Counted from the first letter of the stretch, positions 53,927 through 62,824 are shown. The stretch: 64,000 nucleotides of DNA from Falsiruegeria litorea R37 (GCF_900172225.1 NZ_FWFO01000001.1:2170001-2234000), one strand, 5' to 3'. The notes: generated by a model from the sequence alone, not told the origin. A program made the numbers and translations.

Positions 53927-54824
53927 GAACAAGCGACGATACTCTCTCCCCTCAACTTCTGCACTAACCGCGTTTGAAGCCGTGGCCCGACGCAAGGGTT
54001 TTGCGCGCGCGGCCGAAGAGCTCAACACCTCGCAACCCGCCATAAGCCGCCACATCCGCAATCTTGAGATCCGCTTTGGCACCCGGTTGTTTCACCGCGA
54101 TGGCCATGATGTCCGCCTGACCCCTGCGGGCGAAGGGTTCTACGCCTCGGCCCTGCAGGCGTTGGATGGGTTGCAGCAGGCGGTGGACACCGTGGCCCAG
54201 ACCGCGCCCGAGGTGACACTGGCCAGTTCGCACGCGGTATCCCACCTGCTGTTGATGCCCCGCTACCGCGATCTGCGGCGCGCCTTGGGCAAAGGGGTCG
54301 AGTTGCGGTTTTTGACGGCCGAATACCATCTGATCGGGGCCGCCATCGAAACCGGGGCCGATATCGTCTTTGAATACGCCCGCACCGCGCCCGACCGGGA
54401 CCATGTTCTGATCTGCCGGGAAGAGGTCAAACCCGTCGGCACGCCCGAGGTGATCACACAGGCGATGGCGGCTTTGAACGGCGACGCCGATCCTCCGGGA
54501 TTGTTGGAATTGCAGCAAAAGAACCTGGGCTGGACCACCTGGACCAAGTGGCAGGCGGCACACCCGGAAACTGCGGGTTGGACGGAATGCGACGCGCACG
54601 ACAACTATGTCTATCTGCTGGAAATGGCAGCCGCAGGTGCCGGGCTCGCCCTGGGATGGCGCGGATTTGTCGGCGGGTATTTGGACCGGGGCTCATTGGT
54701 TGGGTTGCCGGGTGACTGGCTCTCGACAGATGTCGGGATCTATGCCCGGTTGACCCGCAATGGCGAACGCAACGACAAGGCGCGTGCCTGCCTGACGGCG
54801 CTGAAAACCCTGTCCGGCAAATGA
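53925..54824 (+). CDS. LysR-family regulator (GcvA-like)
   Basis: 299 residues. The N-terminal winged helix-turn-helix reads SALTAFEAVARRKGFARAAEELNTSQPAISRHIRNLE (residues ~11-47), with the usual LFHRDGHDVRLTPAGEGFY. The C-terminal effector domain has the GcvA-like opening and AGAGLALGWRGFVGGYLDRGSLV. It is divergent from the racemase-like/sulfotransferase pair and convergent with the BCCT transporter, from which it is separated by a strong terminator. The effector is unknown. Confidence 0.92.
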   Translation: MNKRRYSLPSTSALTAFEAVARRKGFARAAEELNTSQPAISRHIRNLEIRFGTRLFHRDGHDVRLTPAGEGFYASALQALDGLQQAVDTVAQTAPEVTLASSHAVSHLLLMPRYRDLRRALGKGVELRFLTAEYHLIGAAIETGADIVFEYARTAPDRDHVLICREEVKPVGTPEVITQAMAALNGDADPPGLLELQQKNLGWTTWTKWQAAHPETAGWTECDAHDNYVYLLEMAAAGAGLALGWRGFVGGYLDRGSLVGLPGDWLSTDVGIYARLTRNGERNDKARACLTALKTLSGK

Positions 54825-54856
54825 AAAGCCGCAGGGGCCTGGACCCCTGCGGCTTT
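54825..54856. terminator. Bidirectional terminator between LysR and BCCT genes
   Basis: A 13-bp perfect stem (AAAGCCGCAGGGG paired with CCCCTGCGGCTTT) with a 6-nt loop, flanked by T-rich ends in both orientations. It begins at the base after the LysR stop codon and ends 41 bp from the BCCT stop. Confidence 0.9.
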
Positions 54857-54897
54857 GATATGGTCAGGGCCACCCAAAACGGGCGGCCCTGCTCACA

Positions 54898-56718
54898 TTA
54901 CTCGGCGGGTTCCGCCAAGCCTGCCTTTTCGCGGTGACTGTCGCGATACAGCGCCTTGGCCAGCGCCACGCACATCAGGCCCATGACCATCGTGAACGGC
55001 AACGCGCCGATGATCATCGCATTGCGCAAGGCATCCATCGGGTTGTTTTCACCCGCTGCCATGATCAGCGCACCGATCACGGCGGTCAGGATCAGACCCC
55101 AGACGATCTTGTGCTTGTTGCCGACCTCTTGGTCGCCGCCCGACATGATGGTGTTCATCACCAGGATGCCCGAGTCCGCCGAAGTGACCAGGAAGGTCAT
55201 GATCAAAACCACACACATGATGGTCAGACCCTGCAGCAAGCCACCTTCGATCATCTGACCCAGGGTGACGAACAGCTTGGCGGTGTTGGACGCGCCGATG
55301 ATTGCACCGTCTGCCCCACCGGTCAGTTCCAAATCAATCGCTGTGCCGCCCAGGATGGTCATCCAGGCAAAGCAGACCAGCGCCGGAGCGAACACGCAGC
55401 CCACGATGAACTCGCGCACGGTACGCCCCTTGGAGATGCGTGCCAGGAACAGGCCCACGAAAGGCGAGAAGGCAATCCACCAAGCCCAATAGAAGGTGGT
55501 CCAGCCCGCCTGCCAGCCGAACTGACGCGCAGGTTCACCCGCTGCATAAGCCGCCGTCAGAACGTCGTCGGACAAAGCTGCCGCGTCGCCTTCCAGACCG
55601 GACTTGAAGCCCGCGAACGATCCCCATGCGTTGGTTGCTCCGCCGCGCAGCGCGTCGGCAAAGGGAGCTGCTTCGCTTGGCAGACCAGCGGCAAAATCAG
55701 CCGCAGATTGCGGACCAAATGCACCAAAGCTGAGCGAGATGAAGTTCAGCATGTAGTCGACAAAGGCCGAGGCATAGGTGCTCATCGCAAAGAGGAACGA
55801 GCCGAAGACCACAAAGGTCAAGAGCAGGATCAGCGACAGGACCAGGTTCAGGTTCGACAGGTATTTCACCCCACGACCAACACCCGATACAGCCGAGATG
55901 ATCGACAGTCCCATGATGACGAACAGGCCAGCCAGCAGGCCAACCGTGCCCGGAGCCGGAGCTTCGCCCGTCATATCCATCATCCATTCCATGCCGGTGA
56001 TCGCATAGACCCCGTCGATGAACTGCGACACGCCGTAACCGATGGTTACGGAAACACCCAGAATGGTGGCCACAACACCCAGGACGTCAACTACGTGACC
56101 CAGGAACCCGTTCAGCATCTTGCCAAACAGCGGCGTCAGCGCCGTGCGGATGGTCAGCGGCATGTTCCGGGTGTACGCGTAATACGCCAGCGACAGGCCG
56201 GTCACCACGTAAATCGCCCAGGCATGAAAGCCATAGTGCAGGAAGGTATAGCGATACCCCGATTGCAGGGCAGCTTCGGTGTTGGGTGCGACCTCTTGTG
56301 CGATCACAACAGGGTTCGATCCCCACAGGCCAAGCGGTTCTGCGGTTGCAAAGACCATCAGACCCACGCCCAGACCGGCGCCAAACATCATCGAAAACCA
56401 GGAAAAGTTCGAGAACTCTGGCGCCTCACCGGCCGGTCCCATCACCTTTTTGCCGGTTCCGGGCAGCAATGCCACGACGACCAGGAAGAAGATGAAGAGC
56501 CCGACGATGACGATGTAAAAGACGTTGAACGTCTCAAGCAGGCGGCTGTTGAGGCTGCCGAGCACGCCGTTGGCATTGGCAGGCCAGACCAAGGCCCAAA
56601 GCACAAGTCCGACCATGATGGCTTTACTGAGCAAAGCGATTTCGACGCTGTGCCCCTCATAGAACCCACCTGAGGATCGCTTGATCTCCAGATTGGTGAA
56701 GGGTTGCTTGATTGACAT
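54898..56718 (-). CDS. BCCT-family betaine/choline/carnitine-type transporter
   Basis: 606 residues from the ATG at 56718 (GGGAGG upstream); an earlier start at 56781 was rejected. It has twelve membrane segments with the family's glycine-rich stretch FGAGLGVGLMVF (~112-123) and the Trp/aromatic box WAWWIAFSPFVGL (~411-423). Between TM segments, residues ~332-400 form an extra polar, Ala/Gly-rich loop not present in typical ~500-550-residue members. It imports a trimethylammonium or dimethylsulfonium-type compatible solute by Na+ or H+ coupling. It is the last gene of the catabolic operon and follows the Ldh2-like gene by 92 bp. Confidence 0.93.
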   Translation of the reverse strand: MSIKQPFTNLEIKRSSGGFYEGHSVEIALLSKAIMVGLVLWALVWPANANGVLGSLNSRLLETFNVFYIVIVGLFIFFLVVVALLPGTGKKVMGPAGEAPEFSNFSWFSMMFGAGLGVGLMVFATAEPLGLWGSNPVVIAQEVAPNTEAALQSGYRYTFLHYGFHAWAIYVVTGLSLAYYAYTRNMPLTIRTALTPLFGKMLNGFLGHVVDVLGVVATILGVSVTIGYGVSQFIDGVYAITGMEWMMDMTGEAPAPGTVGLLAGLFVIMGLSIISAVSGVGRGVKYLSNLNLVLSLILLLTFVVFGSFLFAMSTYASAFVDYMLNFISLSFGAFGPQSAADFAAGLPSEAAPFADALRGGATNAWGSFAGFKSGLEGDAAALSDDVLTAAYAAGEPARQFGWQAGWTTFYWAWWIAFSPFVGLFLARISKGRTVREFIVGCVFAPALVCFAWMTILGGTAIDLELTGGADGAIIGASNTAKLFVTLGQMIEGGLLQGLTIMCVVLIMTFLVTSADSGILVMNTIMSGGDQEVGNKHKIVWGLILTAVIGALIMAAGENNPMDALRNAMIIGALPFTMVMGLMCVALAKALYRDSHREKAGLAEPAE

Positions 56719-56810
56719 GTGTTTCCTCCCTGTTCGCACGTGTCCCTTGGTTCGGATGGAGAGATTTATTCTGGCCGCCACGCTCCGAACCGGACGTCGC
56801 GACCTTGGGT

Positions 56811-57821
56811 TTAGGTCAGAATGGCTTCGATTTTCTCCAAGGTTGCCACATTCACCGCTACACCGTTTGACTGTGCGGCCAGCCGCTTGGACCGGCGGCC
56901 ATCACCGGGCAAATGTGCGCCGGATTGATCCCGGATCACTTGGACGAGACCGGCAATACCGGTGGCAAAAGCGTCACCTGCGGTGGCCTTGGGGTCGATT
57001 GCAATGAACATTTGGCCGGTTTTTGGTGGTCCGCCCGCTGTTCCCGAGAAGGGCGAAGCATGCACGCCAAGCGTCGCGCCGGTCAGTGCCGCGGCCATCA
57101 CCTCGGTCAGAATCGCCACACCGACGCCCTTGTATCCACCCGACGGCGCCATCGACCCCTTGAGGCCAACATTGGGATCGGTGGTGGGGTTGCCGTCGGC
57201 ATCCAAAGCCCAGCCAACCGGGATCGCCTTGCCTTCACGCGCGTGTTTAATGACCTCGCTTTTGGCGATTGTGCTGGCACTTTGGTCGATGAGCAACGCG
57301 GGCTGGCCGTCGGTCCCCGGCACCGCGATGGAAAACGGGTTGGTGCCCACGACCGGCTTGGACCCGCCAGACGGCGCGATAGAGGCCGGCGCATTGGTGA
57401 ACCCAAGTCCCACCAGTCCCTCCTGCGCCAGATGCCATGTGTGATAGCCCAGAACCCCGCAGTTATAGCTGTTGCGAATTGCCAGCACGGCGATGCCCTG
57501 CGCACGCGCGGCTGGGATCAAGGCGTCGAAACCGGCGTCAATCGCGGCATGCGCAAACCCGGTGGCCGCATCCACGTTCACCACGCCCGGTGTTGGTTTA
57601 TCGACAGCCGGGATCGCAGAGCCATCCACCTTGCCGCATTGCACATGCTCGCAGTAGATCGGGATGTAAGCCAAGCCATGGCTGGCCACACCATCGGCCT
57701 CGGTCGCGGCCGTGGCAACCGCGAGCGGTCTTGCGTTGGCCTCGGACGTGCCCGCAGCCACTAGGGCGCGGAACGACAGATCTTCGATATCTGCGAGTGT
57801 GAGCGTGCGGGTCTCGATCAT
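56811..57821 (-). CDS. Ldh2-family NAD(P)-dependent oxidoreductase
   Basis: 336 residues of the malate/lactate/ureidoglycolate/sulfolactate dehydrogenase type-2 family, which also includes pyrroline-2-carboxylate/piperideine-2-carboxylate reductases. ADGVASHGLAYIPIY carries the conserved His (H48), and GGSKPVVGTNPFSIAVP is the nucleotide-contact region. The usual HFG segment reads N120-C-G, so the second conserved His is replaced by Asn. The C-terminal GSMAPSGGYKGVGVAILTEVM is standard. It would interconvert a 2-hydroxy acid and a 2-oxo acid, or reduce a cyclic imine acid. It lies 15 bp after the DUF3726 gene. Confidence 0.87.
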   Translation of the reverse strand: MIETRTLTLADIEDLSFRALVAAGTSEANARPLAVATAATEADGVASHGLAYIPIYCEHVQCGKVDGSAIPAVDKPTPGVVNVDAATGFAHAAIDAGFDALIPAARAQGIAVLAIRNSYNCGVLGYHTWHLAQEGLVGLGFTNAPASIAPSGGSKPVVGTNPFSIAVPGTDGQPALLIDQSASTIAKSEVIKHAREGKAIPVGWALDADGNPTTDPNVGLKGSMAPSGGYKGVGVAILTEVMAAALTGATLGVHASPFSGTAGGPPKTGQMFIAIDPKATAGDAFATGIAGLVQVIRDQSGAHLPGDGRRSKRLAAQSNGVAVNVATLEKIEAILT

Positions 57822-57836
57822 GGTCTGGCCTTTTTG

Positions 57837-58457
57837 TCAGTCGTTGTCAGAAAGCCCGGCACCGGCGCCCAGCAGACGGGATTCTTCGGTGGCGGGGGCA
57901 TAGGTTTTGTGGGCAAACCGGTTCAGGGCGTCCCAATCGGCGGAGCGTGGCGACGCACGGGTTCGCCGAAGAGAGGACACAGGCAGGTCGCCCCCTGTCG
58001 TGATCATCACCGTCTGGGCCATTGTCGGCCAATCCGCGGTCGACGACAGGATCTGGCCATCGGTACAGACGGTCATGCCGTCACAGTCCAGCACAACCGG
58101 CTCGTTCAACTGCCGCGCCGCCAAGGCGGCAAAGGGCAACACAAGCGCGGGAACGGCGACGTGCTGAATGACGATGGGCTGTCTGCTCAGAAGGTGGGCG
58201 CTGTCCGAGAGCAGGCAACCCGTGCGCAACGGGCACAAGGCCCCCTTGCCCACCCAGTCACCGTCCAGCGATACCGGCGCGTGCACATCGCGGTCAGATT
58301 GTTCCAGAAGCCCGGCCAGAAATCCGACCCCGTCCAGGTCATGAGCGCACAGCCAACGTATCGCCTTGGCGGTGTCCTCGGCCAGGCCCCATGTAAAGCC
58401 CGCGCCGCGTGTGGCGCGTTTGGCGGTGACTTCGACCTCGTTCAGGGAATAGCTCAT
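57837..58457 (-). CDS. DUF3726-type protein
   Basis: 206 residues from the ATG at 58457, which overlaps the preceding stop by ATGA. The start MSYSLNEVEVTAKRATRGAGFTWGLAEDTAKAIRWL matches the DUF3726 family seen in Rhodobacteraceae catabolic clusters. The remainder includes a two-Cys stretch GALCPLRTGCLLSD and a polar C-terminus. There is no signal peptide or membrane segment, and no catalytic motif was recognised. Its coupling to the 561-residue protein suggests the two form a complex. Confidence 0.75.
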   Translation of the reverse strand: MSYSLNEVEVTAKRATRGAGFTWGLAEDTAKAIRWLCAHDLDGVGFLAGLLEQSDRDVHAPVSLDGDWVGKGALCPLRTGCLLSDSAHLLSRQPIVIQHVAVPALVLPFAALAARQLNEPVVLDCDGMTVCTDGQILSSTADWPTMAQTVMITTGGDLPVSSLRRTRASPRSADWDALNRFAHKTYAPATEESRLLGAGAGLSDND

Positions 58458-60139
58458 TGCGCCCCCTCCTGTGGATAGACCCAAAGGTCGGCGGTCTGTT
58501 CCGACAGATCTTCTGGATAGGGTGCGCCTGCGTACATGCAGATCCGCACCCAACGGTCCGAGCGCGGGTCGAAATGCGTCGCCCCAAAGAACGACAGTTT
58601 CGCGCGCAACATGTCGATGGGCAGCACCTGCGCGCTGATCGTGTTGTCGCGGATCTCGCCATAAGGCGCGACGCGGCTCATTTGTGCCCGCCGGACAGTA
58701 TGCCGGTGTTCGGGATGGGTCAGCAAGAATTCGGCGACCGTGCCTTGTTGCCCAACCAACGCCCGGTGTGCCAGTGCCGCATCCCGTGCAGGTGCAAGCG
58801 GCTGTTCATACTCCGCAATGGGTTCGTCAAACCGCTCGCCCATGCGCGGCTCCAGCTTCTCTTCGGACACATACCAGGCGCGCGCGCAATTCTGGGGCGC
58901 GTCCCAATCCAGATCGAGCGCCCAGCCAAAGCTGTCTTCGAGCAGCCCCCGCACATCTGCCACATCCATCGACCCGTCGATGACAAAGGCCGCGCCATTG
59001 CTGTCAGCCATGCAGGAGGTCAGACCGTCCACAAGATCCGGGTAAGGTTCCAGGATCAGCGAGGCGACGAGTTCTTGTCCCTCTTCGCTGAGTTTGCCCG
59101 CGGCCCAGTCCATCAACCGGTTCCAAGGATGATCAGTGATCAGATCATCGGCGGCGACGTGAGCAGTGAGTTTCGCCAGATCGCTTTTCAGTACCGCCAG
59201 CTTTTCGATCTGGATCGGATGTTCGGACCGCCAGCGGTCAACCGAAACCTCGCTTCGGCGCAGCATTCTGCGAAACACCTGCGCCTCGCTTTCACTGGCC
59301 TCGCTCACCGACCGCACACGCGCGATGGCCTCTTCGCGCACCATGATCCAGTTGTTGAACAGGATGGGGTGGTTGACGATGAACGGCGCCATGCCCAGAC
59401 CCGTCGAATTTCCGATCCCCAAGCGCCGCGCAATGGTCGGGTCCAGCGTCACGGCCGTGTCGCCGCCCTTGGCATGAGCCATATGTTGCACTAGATCGCG
59501 CACAAAGGTGCGAGTCAGAAACACCGACAACATCTCGGCTTGAAACGGGGCTTGCACCTCTGCCCGGTCCGCGATCTTTTCCCGGTCGGCCGCGCCAAAC
59601 TTGCCCGAGCCATAAACGGCCGTGGTGCGCATCAGATAGCCGACCTTGTCGATCTGTTCGAAATCCGGCTGCTGGCCTGCCGCCAGACGGTCCACCACAT
59701 GCGCCCACAAGCGCACCGAGCGGTTGGCCCGCGACAGCGACAACTCGTTCTCGCTGACCCGTCCCGCCTCTTGCAACGGCACGTTCTGGGACAGCCGGTC
59801 AATGTCCGCTTCGGTCGGCACGCCGTCAAACAGCGCAAAAGTGGCATCCCAAGCCTCGGCAATCACCCGGTCCGAGCGCATCTCGGGCGGCAGGTCATGG
59901 GCAAAAGCCACCAGCGAATAGGTCCGCTCTGGCCCCTTGGCCGAATAGACCGCGCAGCCCACCCCGTTTTCATCAATCCGAAACACCGGACGCGAAAAGC
60001 TCCAGTTTTCCTGCGCCATGCGGCGGGTCAGCTGCCGCATGAAGCTCAGGCGGCATTGATGCAGCGACCCCAGCCGCGACAGGCGCATCACTGTCGCTGG
60101 GTCCCGCCGGGGGATGGTTGTTTGCGCAGTTGCGTCCAT
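58454..60139 (-). CDS. 561-residue protein of unknown family
   Basis: No known domain was recognised. It is soluble, mixed alpha/beta, without signal peptide or membrane segments. Notable segments are a basic N-terminus (DPATVMRLSRLGSLHQCRLSFMRQL), a Gly-rich IGNSTGLGMAPFIVNHPILFNNW near the middle and RMGERFDEPIAEYE toward the end. Lys/Arg- and Asp/Glu-rich helices dominate the centre. AAGGAT precedes the ATG. It begins 5 bp after the M19 gene and overlaps the DUF3726 gene by 4 bp. It may be a scaffold or an unrecognised enzyme of the operon. Confidence 0.8.
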   Translation of the reverse strand: MDATAQTTIPRRDPATVMRLSRLGSLHQCRLSFMRQLTRRMAQENWSFSRPVFRIDENGVGCAVYSAKGPERTYSLVAFAHDLPPEMRSDRVIAEAWDATFALFDGVPTEADIDRLSQNVPLQEAGRVSENELSLSRANRSVRLWAHVVDRLAAGQQPDFEQIDKVGYLMRTTAVYGSGKFGAADREKIADRAEVQAPFQAEMLSVFLTRTFVRDLVQHMAHAKGGDTAVTLDPTIARRLGIGNSTGLGMAPFIVNHPILFNNWIMVREEAIARVRSVSEASESEAQVFRRMLRRSEVSVDRWRSEHPIQIEKLAVLKSDLAKLTAHVAADDLITDHPWNRLMDWAAGKLSEEGQELVASLILEPYPDLVDGLTSCMADSNGAAFVIDGSMDVADVRGLLEDSFGWALDLDWDAPQNCARAWYVSEEKLEPRMGERFDEPIAEYEQPLAPARDAALAHRALVGQQGTVAEFLLTHPEHRHTVRRAQMSRVAPYGEIRDNTISAQVLPIDMLRAKLSFFGATHFDPRSDRWVRICMYAGAPYPEDLSEQTADLWVYPQEGAQ

Positions 60140-60144
60140 CAGCG

Positions 60145-61128
60145 TTATCCTTGTGGCGTGAAATTCTCAGCAAAGAACCGATACCAGTTCCCGCCCATGA
60201 TCCCGTCAATCTCCGTCCCGTTCAGGCCGGTCGCGCGCAGCCCTTGCCGGATGTTGCCAAAGTGGCGGTTGTCTTCGAACCAGCTGGGCATCGGTGGGAA
60301 ACCCGGATTGCTGGCCGAGCCCTCGCCATAGTCGATTTCCTTGGTCCAGCGGCCAACGCGCATCCATTCGACGATGCTGTCAGGCTGATCCTGACACAGG
60401 TCGGTGCCGATGCCCAAATGCTGCGCGCCGTATTTCTCGGCCGTCCGCGCGATCATCTCGCAGAAACTTTCCAGCGTGCAGTCGGACTTGTCCTTCAGGT
60501 GATGAGGGTAGACCGAAAACCCGAGCATCCCACCATTTTCAGTCACCGCTCGAATAACGCTCTCACGCTTGTTGCGCAGTGCCGGCTGCCATTCGTGCGG
60601 GTTGGCATGGGTGATGGCGATGGGGCGTTCCGAGATTTCGGCCGCTTCAATGGTCGAGCGGTCCGCCGAATGGCTCATGTCGACGACCAGACCCACCCGG
60701 TTCATTTCCTTGATGACCTGCTTGCCCATACGGGTGATGCCGGGGTCCTCGGCCTCGTAACACCCCGTCGCCAGCAGCGACTGGTTGTTGTAGGTCAGCT
60801 GCATGAAGCGCGCGCCGAGTGTGTGCAGGATTTCCACCAAACCGATGTCATCCTCGATCGGGCTGGGGTTCTGAAAGCCAAAGAACACCGCCGTGCGCCC
60901 GGTTTTCCGCGCGACGTCGATGTCGCTGGCCCATTGGCCTTTCATGATCAGGTCGGGGTACTGCTCAAACCAGCGGTTCCATTTCTCGAAATTCAGAACC
61001 GTTTCGCGAAAGTTCTCATGATACGAGATGGTGACGTGGATCGCATCCACGCCGCCCTCACGCAGTTGGCGGAACACCTTTTCCGACCAGTTCACATATT
61101 GCAGGCCGTCGATCAGGTAGCCGGACAT
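60145..61128 (-). CDS. M19 (membrane dipeptidase) family protein with altered metal site
   Basis: 327 residues with the M19 TIM-barrel pattern: VDMSH (His153), ITHAN (His174) and IGTDLCQ (Asp243) are in place. The first metal motif HxD, expected after the N-terminal DG, reads DGLQYV at 7-12. The bridging Glu of the usual EG segment reads Gln (FGFQN, Q86). It therefore probably holds one metal at most and is unlikely to be an ordinary dipeptidase. It has no signal peptide, so it is cytoplasmic. GGAG precedes the ATG. A related amidohydrolase or lyase-type role on a non-peptide substrate is inferred. Confidence 0.82.
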   Translation of the reverse strand: MSGYLIDGLQYVNWSEKVFRQLREGGVDAIHVTISYHENFRETVLNFEKWNRWFEQYPDLIMKGQWASDIDVARKTGRTAVFFGFQNPSPIEDDIGLVEILHTLGARFMQLTYNNQSLLATGCYEAEDPGITRMGKQVIKEMNRVGLVVDMSHSADRSTIEAAEISERPIAITHANPHEWQPALRNKRESVIRAVTENGGMLGFSVYPHHLKDKSDCTLESFCEMIARTAEKYGAQHLGIGTDLCQDQPDSIVEWMRVGRWTKEIDYGEGSASNPGFPPMPSWFEDNRHFGNIRQGLRATGLNGTEIDGIMGGNWYRFFAENFTPQG

Positions 61129-61150
61129 GGGGTGACTCCATTTGATGCAA

Positions 61151-61296
61151 GGCGCGCCAGGCCCGACCTCGGGTGGGCTGCGTTACAGTGAAAAGAAGAA
61201 CTCCCTCGCCATACTTGAGCCCGTTCCATTTGCCGATCCGTCGCAAAAGGCCCTCCTGGGGGGGAGGTCGGGCCTGGCGTGCCGAAGTGGCACGCC
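61151..61296. repeat. Nested inverted repeats in the aldehyde dehydrogenase-M19 gap
   Basis: A 20-bp arm GGCGCGCCAGGCCCGACCTC at 61151-61170 recurs inverted at 61264-61283 with one mismatch, 93 bp apart. The inner end of the second arm then forms a local hairpin (GGCGTGCC at 61276-61283 with GGCACGCC at 61289-61296, loop GAAGT). The gap otherwise (61129-61321, 193 bp) contains no gene. It could be a transcript-processing element or the remnant of a small mobile repeat. Confidence 0.75.
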
Positions 61297-61321
61297 CGCG
61301 TTTGACGAGGGGGAGTAGGCA

Positions 61322-62764
61322 TCAAACAGGACCGGCACTGATGTAGGCGGTTTTGACGGTTGTGTAGAATTCAGCCGCTGCCTTGCCCTGCTCGCGTGGG
61401 CCATAGGAGCTGTCGCCACGACCCCCGAACGGCACGTGATAGTCGGTCCCTGCGGTTGGCAGGTTAACCGTCACGACACCGGTGCGCGCATTGCGGCGGA
61501 AGTGCGTCGCGCGGGCCAGCGACTTGGTCACGATGCCCGAGGTCAGGCCAAAGTTGGTGTCATTGACGACGCTCAACGCCTCGTCATAGCTGCCGACTTT
61601 GATTACGGAGGTCAGCGGGGCAAACATCTCTTCGCGGTTGACGCGCATGTCGTTGGTGGTGTTCAGGAACACACCCGGCGACATATAAAAGCCCTCGGTC
61701 GGCATTTCGAGGCGTGCACCACCGCAGGCCAGCTCGGCCCCCTCGGACTGCCCCAGGGCGACATAGTCCAGGTTTTCCTGCAACTGCTGCGCGCTGACCA
61801 CGGGACCCATCTGTACGCCCGCTTCCAGAGCATGTCCCACTTTCATCGCCTGCGCACCAGCAACCAGCTTCTCGACAAAGGCATCATGGATGCCCGCATG
61901 CACCACCAGACGCGAGGACGCGGTACATTTCTGACCCGTGCCGCCGAATGCGCCACCCAAGGCCAACGACACAGCCAGATCCAGATCCGCATCGTCCATC
62001 ACAGCCAAAGCGTTCTTCGACCCCATCTCCATCTGCACTTTGGTCAGGTTCTGGATTGCCGCGGCTGCAATGCCCTTGCCCACCGGAACCGAACCGGTGA
62101 ACGAAATGGCATTGACCTTGGGGCTTTCGACCAGACGCTGTCCGATCGAACGGCCCGACCCCATGACCAGCGAGAACAGGCCCTTGGGAATGTCCTGACG
62201 CTCGATGATCTCGGTCAGGGCCACCGCAGAGGCCGGCGTGATGTTGGCCGGCTTCCAAACCACCGCGTTGCCATAGCAAAGCGCCGGAGCAATCTTCCAC
62301 GAGGCGGTCGCGGTGGGGAAGTTCCAGGGCGAGATGATCGCGACAACCCCAACAGCTTCGCGGCGCACGTCCACCTCGATATCGGGGCGTACAGAATCCG
62401 CGTTCTCGCCGATCTGACGCAGGCATTCGGCGGCGTAGTAGGTAAAGAATTGACCCGCCCGATAGACCTCGCCCTTGCCCTCGGCCAGCGGCTTGCCCTC
62501 TTCGCGGCTGAGCAGCGTGCCGAGTTCCTCGGCCCGCGCCATCATTTCGTTGCCGATGGCGTTCAGCACGGCCTGCTTGCGTTCCAGCCCATAAGCGGCC
62601 CATTCGGCTTGTGCGATGCGCGCCTGATCCAGCGTCGCGTCCAGTTGATCCGAGCTGGCCTGCGCGAACATGCCAACCAGATCGCTCAGATCCGAAGGGT
62701 TACGGTTTTCGATTTCGATTTCGCCAGCCAGCCATTCGCCGGCAATCAGGTTCAGTTTGGTCAC
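61322..62764 (-). CDS. Aldehyde dehydrogenase (2-oxoglutarate semialdehyde dehydrogenase-like)
   Basis: 480 residues from a GTG at 62764; an ATG at 62821 would intrude on the divergent promoter. It is a complete ALDH: SPWNFPTATASWKIAPAL, the general-base Glu in QMEMGSKNA, catalytic Cys in GTGQKCTASS, and the C-terminal PFGGRGDSSYGPREQG. That C-terminal segment and AGTDYHVP resemble alpha-ketoglutaric semialdehyde dehydrogenases of sugar-acid and hydroxyproline pathways. It is the first gene of the operon, divergent from a LysR gene, and 193 bp upstream of the M19 gene. The semialdehyde substrate is inferred. Confidence 0.9.
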   Translation of the reverse strand: MTKLNLIAGEWLAGEIEIENRNPSDLSDLVGMFAQASSDQLDATLDQARIAQAEWAAYGLERKQAVLNAIGNEMMARAEELGTLLSREEGKPLAEGKGEVYRAGQFFTYYAAECLRQIGENADSVRPDIEVDVRREAVGVVAIISPWNFPTATASWKIAPALCYGNAVVWKPANITPASAVALTEIIERQDIPKGLFSLVMGSGRSIGQRLVESPKVNAISFTGSVPVGKGIAAAAIQNLTKVQMEMGSKNALAVMDDADLDLAVSLALGGAFGGTGQKCTASSRLVVHAGIHDAFVEKLVAGAQAMKVGHALEAGVQMGPVVSAQQLQENLDYVALGQSEGAELACGGARLEMPTEGFYMSPGVFLNTTNDMRVNREEMFAPLTSVIKVGSYDEALSVVNDTNFGLTSGIVTKSLARATHFRRNARTGVVTVNLPTAGTDYHVPFGGRGDSSYGPREQGKAAAEFYTTVKTAYISAGPV

Positions 62765-62824
62765 AATACGCCCCAGACAACAGAATTTGGTTTGGGGCAG
62801 GATGGACTTTGGCGACCACATCAG

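Noticed and set aside
54934-56673. 579-residue plus-strand ORF opposite the BCCT gene, rich in His/Asp/Arg
   Set aside because: Residue composition is that of reverse-read membrane codons; the BCCT gene has strong family motifs and start signal.
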